A DNA stretch of 64,000 bases, taken from the NCBI GenBank assembly GCA_036925085.1, contig JAUPFP010000002.1:11561607-11625606 (forward strand). Reading direction: 5' to 3'. The notes beneath the pieces are model-generated. The model worked only from the letters and a program-made list of their open reading frames with translations, ran no database searches and was not told the DNA's origin. Made by a program: the position numbers and the translations under genes. Shown here in pieces: positions 11,420-19,700 of this stretch. Every line of letters starts with the position of its first letter. Within the stretch, counting starts at the first letter, position 1. Source of the stretch: Brachycybe producta (Eukaryota > Arthropoda > Diplopoda > Playtdesmida > Andrognathidae).

Positions 11420-12527
11420 GACATCACTATTCCGTGCTGCCATTTGCACCGCACTTAATAAATAAGATTGCATGAATTGGATGTGTGTGTAGTGGTTATA
11501 GTGGGGACTACTTAGTGGTCAGTTCGTAGTGAATGGTCATCGCTTGCAGCACGTTTTGTGTTTGTGTCTTTCTGTGGTGGTTGGTTCGTTGCTTGTGTCC
11601 AGTTTTGTTTTGCTTGAATAAGATTTCCATCATTTTATGAATTCTTCCATATTGCAATTTGGTTTTTTTCTGTGGCTTTTTTTTTGGTGGTTTGTTTTTC
11701 ACTTGTTTTTGGCAAAATCAGATGTGCAAATGCATTATCACCTCTTTGATCCCAATGTCCAATATCCAACTTCCATTCTGTTGTGGTTTTTTTTTTGTTT
11801 CTTATTATGTAATTCCTGCTTGAATCGAGCTTGAATCCTAGCTGTAGATTTGCAAACAGCACAAGAAAAGTCACCATAGTTTTTTTTTGTTGGCTGCTGC
11901 TGGTCTTTTTTCTTTTTTTTTTTTTCATTCCATTGGATTTATTGAGCATGCTTCAGCTTTGACACATTGATAATTAGATCTTGGTGGTCGATCGCTTATC
12001 TCCATCCACTTTCTTCTCTTATTGGCTTTTTTTTTGTTTGGTTTGGTATGTTATGGGTGTTGCATGAGGTGGTGTAAGCACACTTATAAAGAGGGCGCCA
12101 CCATGTATTGCTTCCTATCTTGTGTATATTATAAAGGAATGGGTCACACTATGGCAACAAATTGTAGTAAAAGTTGCAAAGATAGAAAGCGGCGATTCCA
12201 TTTAAAGCAAGGTTCTCACTGCAATGGTTTTCTTGAATGAAATGCAGTTGCCAATGTGATTAAATGTGGTTTGCAAGACTTAAAAGTGGTTTCTTGTACA
12301 CCGTTTTACAAAAAAACGCTTATCTTAGGTGTGTTTTGTGCAAGAAACTGTGGCGAGAACCCCACAGCAATATTTAACTCATTTCTTGCACGGAATCTAG
12401 CGAAAAAAATAGCCAGTGTGATCACTGATCACCGCTTAATGTTGGCTTGTGCGTTGCAGTGTTGTACAATATTGTACAACAGTTTTTTGAATATTTTTTT
12501 GTAATAATTTCTGCTTTGAAAAATATG

Positions 12528-12766
12528 ACTACAGCAGAATTTTGATTATCTGGATTTCGGTAATCAGGACTTTTGGGTTTAATGCGGATCAGATTTGATC
12601 ATAATAAAATTTTTTTTTTAGTTTATCAGTGTTTTTCACTTTCCTGATAGTGAAGGAGAGAATTCAAGTTTTAAAAAATACGATTTTTCCGGATTATCCT
12701 GATTTTTGGTAATCTGGACTATAGGTCCGGTCCCATTTAAATCCAGATAATTGAGATCCTACTTGT
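12528..12766. mobile_element. Tigger/pogo-like non-autonomous element
   Basis: The left end ACAGCAGAATTTTGATTATC and the right end GATAATTGAGATCCTACTTG are inverted relatives of the TACAGTAGAATCTCGATTATCCGG type terminus typical of pogo/Tigger elements. Internal GGATTATCCTGAT and GGTAATC motifs repeat the subterminal pattern. It has no transposase. Confidence 0.6.
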
Positions 12767-12876
12767 ATCACAATGTTTGAAGTGGAGTTGTGTCGCATTG
12801 CAATTACCATTTCCAACAAATTGTTGAGTAGTGTGAATCCACCTTTTAAAGAGTTGATTGAAATGTATTGTTGCAG

Positions 12877-13115
12877 GAATGCATGGTTTGAGCGCCGCCG
12901 ATGCCTCTATGGGAATGGCCGGTGCAGTGGGTGGTTACTCACAGATGTCGCAACTGCGCTCACCCGTCCACTCTCAGGCCATGCTCATACCGGGTCATCC
13001 ACACGGTATGATGATGGCGCATGCACCTATGGGTCATCATGGACTGGGCACTGCTCAAGGATCACCCATTTACGATGGTTCTGGTCAACCGGTTATGGAT
13101 ATTCATGCGGGTTAA
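12877..13115 (+). CDS. Meis: Meis terminal coding exon
   Basis: This exon joins in frame (G|GA) to the exon at 10,800 and encodes 79 residues to a TAA at 13,113-13,115. The product is Met/His/Gly-rich (motifs such as GMHGLSAADASMGMAG, HPHGMMMAHAPMGHHG) and ends QPVMDIHAG. Vertebrate MEIS2-type isoforms end in a similar Met/His-rich tail closing with VMDIHA, so the ending supports a true orthologue with the long C-terminus. The coding bases are clearly GC-richer than the flanking introns. The start is set by the TTGCAG acceptor and reading frame. The open frame can be read upstream to 12,858 but those bases belong to the intron. Confidence 0.93.
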
Positions 13116-15017
13116 AAGAGACATAAGAACATGGAAAGAAACAAAAAATGAAAGGGATCCTCGTGAAAGGAATGGACAAGGATCATCATGGTGTCATACA
13201 CAAAAAAAATCTACTCCCCTTCCCACAATTCTCTCCTCTTGCACACGTGCGCGCCCCCCCCCCCATTTACGGAAGAAAATTAAATAATATGGCGTGGTTA
13301 ACGACAGTGGAGCCACCTGTCGTTTAAAAGCCAACAGTCTCACAAAATGTCTGTACCTTTTCTAAGTAATAATGTGTTCGTGTGTGTTATATATATGTAT
13401 CTGTGTGTGTGTGTGGAAAAGGGACACGGCCATTTTTTTTTCTCTCGTCTGGATAAAGTTTGGCCAATTCTTTGATAATCTCCACGTTGATACCCATCAT
13501 TCATCACTGTCTTTTTATTCTCTCCCTCTTTCTCTCTATACATGCTTTTTTGAGCCTTAATCCTTTATTAAGGAAGATCCCTAAAAAACAATCCCTAAAC
13601 TCATCCCCCCCCTCTTTTTAATGATCATGATCAACCCTGAAGAAGGATAAAAGAAAAAATAACCCTAGTTGGGTCGGTTAATTCCTCCTTATTCTTCTAC
13701 TGTCAAATTGCCACCAAAAAAAAATATTTCCATCAGTAATTATGAAAGGTGATGTAGGTGTTGGATTTGTGAGTCTTGTGTTTTCTTCGTGCGACAGTAA
13801 CGACATCTGGTTGTGCGTTTTGTAAAGTTTTCGTGACATTTGTGCTCACTGAAGTTGGGGTTTTTTTTTTTTTGGAACTTTTTCGGAGCGAAGGAAGAAG
13901 TGTTTTGAGTGCAAAACTGGTGTCATTCTTGGTTAAACTTTTTTTTTGGAGAATGTGTTTTTCTATAATTTTGGAAGTTTATGGAAAAGAAAAAGACTGG
14001 ATTCGTGTTGAAATAGGGACTCAGGAATTGAGGAATGGTGGATTTAAGGATGTGGAGAGTTTGCAACAGTCTGTGATGCAGCAGCAGTAAGATTGTGGCC
14101 GCCACAATGGAGCCACTGTTAGTGGTGGCCGCATGGAGGAGCCACTTTTAGAGGTGACCACAGGGTCAAAATCTTTAGTGGCGGCCACACGGAGCCACCG
14201 TTATCGTCGCTTCTTAAGTGTGGAACTCTTGAAATAGCCATAACAGAGAGATTTTTCTTTTCTTGCAAAAATGGATTCATAACTTTTGAAAATCCATTTT
14301 TAATAAATCGAATTTGTAATAATTCCTTTTCGTTTTTTTCTCTTTTCGAAGTTCTTGTTCTCAAATTTGATGTGAACTTTCAAAACTTTTTTCTTTTGTC
14401 AGTTGTACAGTTTTAAAATTTTGTGTGTGTGAGTGTATTTTTCACAATCAAAAATAATGTCACTTAAATTTTTGTTTGTAATTACTAATTAACTATAATT
14501 GTTAATGAAGAAAAAAATGAACTTAGTGTAAAATATTTTAAGTTTTAGTTTTTTTTTCTTTTTCTGATCATCTTAAAATGCATTTTAAATTCACTTTTAA
14601 GGAAAGAAAAGAGGAAAAAAAATGGAAATTTCTCTCACGTTTCTTTAAAATATAAAACCGGATGATAAATTCGATGAATCATGAATTCATGATATGTTTG
14701 CAACTTTGCACACACAAACTACACTCACTCGAAAATTGTCTTAAGTTTCTTTTTCTCCTTCTTCTTCTCAGAATTCTGCTCAAATTATGTTCTTGTTTTT
14801 ATCCCTCAATCTCCTACTCCACCTATTTCTTTTTTTCAGAAATGTTATATAAATCGAGTAACATATGTTTTACCATAAAAAAATAAAGGGTTATTATGAT
14901 TAATTAACTATTGTTTGTTTTTCTCTTGACTTTTTTTTCTTTTAAAGTTTTACACAAGAATGAAACTTATGGCTTTAAAGGTGTAAAATTCCACGGTCAA
15001 TTTTAGCTTGTCAATCC
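13116..15017 (+). other. Meis: Meis 3' UTR and short downstream flank
   Basis: After the stop come several candidate polyadenylation signals: ATTAAA at 13,279-13,284, AATAAA at 14,302-14,307 and AATAAA at 14,882-14,887. Length of the transcript cannot be decided from sequence alone. A GC-rich stretch at 14,094-14,200 holds about three degenerate repeats of a GTGGCCGCCA...GGAGCCACT pattern. The LTR retroelement starts 130 bp after the last AATAAA. Confidence 0.5.
14094..14200. repeat. GC-rich degenerate tandem repeat in Meis 3' region
   Basis: Three imperfect units carry (G)TGGCCGC or TGGCGGCCAC, then GGAGCCAC, then TTAG. The tract stands out in an AT-rich region. Confidence 0.6.
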
Positions 15018-15021
15018 TTTC
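15018..15021. repeat. Target site duplication TTTC (left)
   Basis: TTTC precedes the left LTR and is repeated at 25,209-25,212 directly after the right LTR. A fifth base does not match, so the duplication is 4 bp. Confidence 0.8.
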
Positions 15022-15709
15022 TGTGAGCTTTTGACATCAACCAATATTTTATTACCAACCTTTAGATGACATTTTCTACTTTTCGTTTCTTCTCTGAGCA
15101 GTATGACACCTGCACAGAGAAGATCCGAGCTGTAGAGAGAGCTGGATGGAGATAGATTGTAGTCACTCTTCTGCATGGGGGTGAAATCAATGCAGGAGAG
15201 TGGCGGCCATCTCTCTCTCTTCCGGTTGATGCTGATATACATCTTCTCCATCGGTATTCCGACTAGAGAAGATGTTGTAGCTGCTGAGAATCGTATAGCT
15301 CCTGCCCTATGAAACCTCCGGCCTCTGAAGAGAAGTTATTAGCATAAAGACATAGAGACAACGCTACTTCTTATTACAACACTTTTATTCATTCCTTGTA
15401 AGAAGTACAGATACAAGGGTGAATAGTAAAATACTAACTGGAAATCCTCAGGCCCATGATTTGGAATGTATCGCAAAAACAGGCAAAGGAAAGAACTGAG
15501 GAACAAAGAGGAACATGGTCCTTTTATACCTTGGACCTGTGTACACCTGCGAGGTGTAACCAGGTCCAAGTGACCATGGTCCTTTACGTATCAATCCGCC
15601 ACTTGGGCATGAGTCAGAAAGGTGAGTCAGAGAGGAGGGAGGGACGGTTGAGAGTTGTTTACCCCCCAGGCTATGGTTTTGGCGGGATCACGATTTACAG
15701 GGTGTTACA
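15022..15709 (-). repeat. 3' LTR (688 bp)
   Basis: It begins TGTGAGC and ends GTTACA on the + strand, giving the TG...CA ends typical of LTRs. I compared it by eye with 24,521-25,208 and found no difference. On the minus strand it contains TATAAAAG (15,521-15,528) and AATAAA (15,384-15,389), consistent with U3-R-U5 order. Confidence 0.95.
15384..15389 (-). terminator. Retroelement polyadenylation signal in 3' LTR
   Basis: AATAAA on the minus strand lies about 130 nt after the TATA box, which fits a polyadenylation signal within R. The equivalent site in the 5' LTR is at 24,883-24,888. Confidence 0.65.
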
Positions 15710-15711
15710 TA

Positions 15712-15717
15712 CCCTCC
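15712..15717 (-). other. Possible short polypurine tract
   Basis: On the minus strand GGAGGG lies three bases upstream of the 3' LTR edge, the position where plus-strand DNA synthesis is primed. It is short and interrupted by pyrimidines further upstream, so it is a weak call. Confidence 0.35.
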
Positions 15718-15727
15718 AACTTTGCTT

Positions 15728-15747
15728 GGAGTACGTCCTCGTACTCC
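15728..15747 (-). other. 8-bp perfect hairpin beside the 3' LTR
   Basis: GGAGTACG and CGTACTCC flank a TCCT loop. Further pairing of flanking CTTG with CAAG is possible across a two-base bulge. It sits in the non-coding 3' end of the element. Confidence 0.7.
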
Positions 15748-16112
15748 AGCCAAGGGTGGAAGGTTTTCAAGTTACGCAGCGGGGAGACATGGGTGGCTGA
15801 GGACTTACCGTGTACAGAGGTGGTTATGGAAAGGCACTGGCACCGAAGTGTCAGCGCCCTTAAAAATTGGAAAAGGCTGAAAACATAAAACAAAGATAAT
15901 TAATGCTCGCTGAGTGGCGAGCCGCTATTGAAATCTAAAAAGAAAAGAACAGTTGCAACGTATTTTATTTTTTTATAAATTTTTCGATAATGCCACCCGG
16001 ATGGGTGGCAACCACATGAGTACATGTGGCGCGCAGCTATCCCTGCTGCGGAGGGTGGGGAGGATCCTGGGTCCATGAACCGTACGGGGGGGTAATCCCG
16101 CCGGACCTGGCC
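15748..16112 (-). other. Short 3' non-coding part of the retroelement
   Basis: This stretch lies between the orphan ORF stop and the hairpin beside the 3' LTR. Small open frames in it run through the LTR or overlap one another on both strands and look accidental. Confidence 0.6.
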
Positions 16113-18269
16113 TCATCGGTAGCTGGATGCGGCAGACAGCCATTGTCCCTGGTCGTCAGGTAGATCCCGGTGGAAGATATTGAAGATGTCCCGGTCCCCG
16201 ATAATCTTGCGGGAGGACCGCTTGTTGTACAGTGTAGCCCAAGCGGCGTCCCACAAGACGGCGATTCGGTAACGAGGATCCGGTTCCGGAATGTAGTGAC
16301 GGCTGGTACGGAACGTCTGTCCAGCTGGCAGTCTAAAGACGGAGTTGACGAAAGCTCCCAAAAGGGCTTCCGTGGCTTCATCGATGGCATCTCCGGCGAA
16401 ACTGGTGGTTTCAACAATCCGTCTTCTTGGGAAGACGATGGTGATGAGGACACTTGTTAGGCGGGAGAGTCCCACGACATATCGCTCCCGGGGAGGGAGG
16501 TCCAGACGGGGAAACCCTTCCTCCAAAGAGAAGTGTCCTATGTAAAGGGTGTTGGCAGAGCGCACTTCGCGCTGCCAAGTGACCCACCGATTGTTGAGCA
16601 ACCTCTCGCCGGAGGTGGCTGCACGGAACGGATGATCCAGCGGTAACCGCCCCAGAGTAGCCCCGGCATGGGGTACAGTGGGCGGTGCGGCTGGTCGGGC
16701 TGGTGTTGGAGCCGCAGGTTCCAAAGAAACTGATGCGCCCGTGATAGGCCTGGCATGGCGCAAGGCGGACCGGGCCATATCGCGGGCCCGCTGACGTAGT
16801 CGCTTCGATGCCGACTTCCTGCTCAGCGCCTCCAGTGGCTTGGCACTTCCTGGTGCACGGCCCAGTGCTTCCATGGGGTCACCTCCCTGTCGCATGACGT
16901 CTTGCAGAAGGTTTGTGATGGCCTTCTGTTTTTTCAAGAACGCGGCACGCTCTGCGGAAGGTGGCGGCATCAAAGGTGTAGGCGTAGGTTGTCCAGAAGG
17001 GCGGCCCGGAGGTGGCGGAGGAGGAGAGCGATGCGGGACCCGAGTAGGAGGGCCCCGAGTTTCGTAGCGATGGTCGCGGTCCAGTTGGACTCGGTGATCC
17101 TGTAGGTCTTGCCTGACCCTTGGGTCGAAGTTATTACGCGGCGGAGGGCCGCGTCCAGAGGAACCACGTTGTTCCTGCTGACTTCTTCCGTCGGGTCGGC
17201 GTCGGGGTGAAAGATGGGAACCACGTGGCGAAGAGCGACGTGGTTGTGGCCGTTGAAGAGAGTCTCGAGAAGAGTGGTGGCCCCTGTAGGACTGTTGAGG
17301 CTCCTTGGGGCGAGCCCCAGTGGGAACCTGAACACGAACAGGTTGGGGAACCACCACTATGGAAGGTAGCTTTGGAGTCGGAGTTGGTGTGGCGGCCTCG
17401 CTGTGTGGAGGCGTGGCACATCGGGAGGTTGGTGGTGACGATAATGGTGTATGAGGAGGAGGCGGCGGAGTGATTGACGGCACCGGTGAGCAGTGTTGGA
17501 AAGGCTCTGGTGGCGTTATGGGTGGAGAAGGAGATGTGGAGAGGCCAGTTGTCAGGGTTGCTGGCGAGTCGGAGGATGGAGATGATGACGTAGCTGACGA
17601 CGTAACTCGGGCGGCTTCTTGGAGCTCCTCCTTCGGGAGCTGCGCCGTACACGGTAAGCCCAGCTCGACAAGGCGGGCGCAAACCGCACGGAGGTACGCC
17701 AGATTGTCCTCCCCTTCCTTCTTATCTCTGGCTGCCCGACGAAGAGCAGCCTCCCTCTGCAGCTCCAAGTGGAGGTCTTCGAGGGGGGAGGGCACAGATC
17801 CACCTCCCCCACGCTTCCCTCTTGCTTCAGCTCCACCCGGAATGGGTTGACCAGGCGCGATGCTATCGCGGAACGCCTGGTTAACCCCCCATGCCATTGT
17901 ATTAATATCGATGCGGTCTTCCCGCTCCTCCCAGTAGTGTTTTGATGTCGTGACGTCGAAGGGGACGATGCTGCTTGGAGCAGCAGGCTTCCCTTCGCGC
18001 CCGACATTGGCAGGTCGCTTGAAGCTTGCTTTTAGGCGCTTCTCCCCACGCCGGTGAAAATTCTCCGGTTCGGAGGAGGTGCGGCGCCTATCTATTGTGT
18101 TTGGCGACTCTCTTCTTGTTATTGGCGCACTGGCGGCGCCCGCCCTTTGTAGCTGGCAGGTAGATTGAGAGAGGGGTTCAGCGGTCCCCGCCGTTCCACT
18201 CTCCGTCTCATCTTCACTAGAAGAGGCAGACATCATTCTGCCTCCTCTCCATGAGCCTCTACCTGGCAT
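16113..18269 (-). CDS. Orphan 718-aa retroelement protein, function unknown
   Basis: I do not recognise this protein. Residues 1-130 are Ser/Glu/Arg-rich and probably disordered. About 160-205 forms a likely charged helix or coiled coil (EDLHLELQREAALRRAARDK). About 225-440 is Pro/Ser then Arg/Gly-rich with poly-Pro runs and SPRR-like motifs, suggesting RNA binding. About 450-500 is a basic helical stretch (KQKAITNLLQDVMRQGG). From about 544 to the end the composition becomes ordinary, with alternating hydrophobic segments and several Trp and Tyr (WVTWQREVRSANTLYIGHFS), so a folded domain is likely. There is no signal peptide, membrane segment, RT or integrase motif. It occupies the place of env or an accessory gene. 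The frame is intact in an element with identical LTRs, so it was probably functional until recently. A spliced subgenomic RNA is possible since TTCTAAC...TTAAG precedes the ATG. Confidence 0.8.
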   Translation of the reverse strand: MPGRGSWRGGRMMSASSSEDETESGTAGTAEPLSQSTCQLQRAGAASAPITRRESPNTIDRRRTSSEPENFHRRGEKRLKASFKRPANVGREGKPAAPSSIVPFDVTTSKHYWEEREDRIDINTMAWGVNQAFRDSIAPGQPIPGGAEARGKRGGGGSVPSPLEDLHLELQREAALRRAARDKKEGEDNLAYLRAVCARLVELGLPCTAQLPKEELQEAARVTSSATSSSPSSDSPATLTTGLSTSPSPPITPPEPFQHCSPVPSITPPPPPHTPLSSPPTSRCATPPHSEAATPTPTPKLPSIVVVPQPVRVQVPTGARPKEPQQSYRGHHSSRDSLQRPQPRRSSPRGSHLSPRRRPDGRSQQEQRGSSGRGPPPRNNFDPRVRQDLQDHRVQLDRDHRYETRGPPTRVPHRSPPPPPPGRPSGQPTPTPLMPPPSAERAAFLKKQKAITNLLQDVMRQGGDPMEALGRAPGSAKPLEALSRKSASKRLRQRARDMARSALRHARPITGASVSLEPAAPTPARPAAPPTVPHAGATLGRLPLDHPFRAATSGERLLNNRWVTWQREVRSANTLYIGHFSLEEGFPRLDLPPRERYVVGLSRLTSVLITIVFPRRRIVETTSFAGDAIDEATEALLGAFVNSVFRLPAGQTFRTSRHYIPEPDPRYRIAVLWDAAWATLYNKRSSRKIIGDRDIFNIFHRDLPDDQGQWLSAASSYR

Positions 18270-18330
18270 ATTTCTTAAGAGTTAGAAAGTTCTTACTTTT
18301 TCAAAAGTCCCGCTGCTGGTGGTTACTTCC

Positions 18331-18373
18331 AAATAATAACAGAAATCGGTCCCCGATCACTCTGTTATTATTT
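18331..18373 (-). other. Compound stem-loop upstream of orphan ORF
   Basis: AAATAATAACAGA (18,331-18,343) pairs perfectly with TCTGTTATTATTT (18,361-18,373). The 17-nt loop contains a second perfect stem, ATCGG-TCC-CCGAT. It sits about 60 nt upstream of the orphan ORF start on the transcribed strand. Confidence 0.8.
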
Positions 18374-18920
18374 CAAGAGGTCCAAAGAGTTCTGAAGGCC
18401 TGATGCACTGCACGTGAGTTCAAAGGCTTGAAGGTGGTACTCAAGCTTTGGATTGACAACAAAACTGAAGAAGTTCGAAATTAAAATTTGGAACTTGGCA
18501 CAGAAGTAGATTGAAGATTTGATGATTGAAGAAGATCGAGCATAAAGAGATGAACAAAAACGAGTGCTTCTTTGAAGAGAGCAAATCGAGTGGTAATTGA
18601 CCAAGTTTGGTCACTTTCTTATTTAATTTTAAAAGTTAGAAGGGCCGGCCCCTTTTAGAATAAGACACCTTACTCTAATTGGTTTCTTCACGACTTTATT
18701 TATTGGGGGTGGGGGTTGTCCCACCGATATTAGATGTGAGAGGTGTTGATCTAATTCTTATCAGAGTCGGTCCTGTTTATTATTTTTAGATAAACAAAAG
18801 GACTAAGGAATCTCGAGGGGGAAGGGCCGTTATTTTATTTCACACCGAGGTGTGAAGTTGCCCATTAACTTTCTCCCCTTCTTTTCCTTAATGCCTTTTT
18901 TTTTTTTGGAAAGAATAGGT

Positions 18921-18947
18921 CAGCAAGGTTACTAATGTACCTTGCTG
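18921..18947 (-). other. Stem-loop in the spacer
   Basis: CAGCAAGGT pairs with ACCTTGCTG over 9 bp. Further TAC/GTA pairing inside the loop is possible with a bulge. Confidence 0.7.
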
Positions 18948-19700
18948 TTTGTTATTATTTTTAGGGGGGAGTGGGGCAGGAGTTGGTGTCCCACAATTCG
19001 ATCTTAATTGAGAGGGTGACAGGTTCTTCAATTTTATTTTTTAATTGAAGGTGTCCGCTCTCACAAAATCTTCAAAACTGATTTTCTTCCTTTTTTATTT
19101 GTTTATGGCCAGCAGTTTTTGTTGTTTGTTTTTTTCTTTGAAGTCCCAGTGCATTGGTCTGGCCCCCAGAGCAATTGTCTCTTTGAAGTTTCTATCCTTC
19201 TACTGTCAACAGCATGGTCAATGACGTTCGTCCATAATAAAGGGGAGCACGGTGTTTTTCTTTTGCTGACCCTTTTATGGCTCTTGATTTTTCTTCTGAA
19301 CGTCCTTGACTAGCCTTCGGCGTTTTTCCCAGGTGTACCACGTGGTTGACAGTTGTTTGTGAAGGCCACGTAGTTCCGGTGTAGTTTATTGCATGTTTGA
19401 AATGGTTGCCAATATGTAAATATTGGCGGCCATGTTGAAAAGTTTAGAAGTGTTTCAAAAATTAAAGTTGTGTGAATTTTGTAGAGTTTTGGGAGTTATT
19501 TGAGAGTGTTTAGAGGGGTTGTTGATGCTGTGGGGTTGTTTATTCGTTGGGGGGTTCCTTTTATCCCCTCCCCCACCTCTTGACAACTGTCCTCAGTTGT
19601 TTCTTAACACAACAATTCTCAAATTCCTCCCGCTCTTCTATTGTTGATATTTTCGTCGCGTTTGGTTTCTTGACAGCGTGGGTGGCCGTTGCTTTCGTCG

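Larger units (their letters stand above)
10884..12876 (+). other. Meis: Meis last intron, about 2 kb
   Basis: The intron contains a complete TA-flanked mariner-like MITE at 11,101-11,419 and a Tigger-like element at about 12,528-12,766, which lies only about 110 bp before the terminal exon. Long T-runs fill 11,650-11,930. The acceptor is TGTTGCAG. I see no alternative terminal exon of the kind MEIS genes often use. Confidence 0.75.
18270..19700 (-). other. Hairpin-rich non-coding spacer of the retroelement
   Basis: Lying between gag-protease and the orphan ORF, this is where pol normally sits, but 1.4 kb is far too short and no frame in it resembles one. It contains several strong stem-loops (18,331-18,373; 18,839-18,856; 18,921-18,947; about 19,010-19,062) and three near-repeats of a TGTTTATTATTTTTAG-like motif (18,361, 18,773, 18,945). 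A small + strand frame near 19,119-19,313 looks hydrophobic by chance because it crosses T-rich DNA. Confidence 0.75.

Noticed and set aside
16170-18007. Several 70-180 aa frames overlapping the orphan retroelement ORF on both strands
   Set aside because: Shadows of one GC-rich, long coding frame. The 718-aa frame has the most coherent composition and the C-terminal ordinary domain.
16113-18269. Orphan ORF as a retroviral envelope
   Set aside because: No signal peptide, membrane segment, furin-like site or Cys pattern of a fusion glycoprotein.
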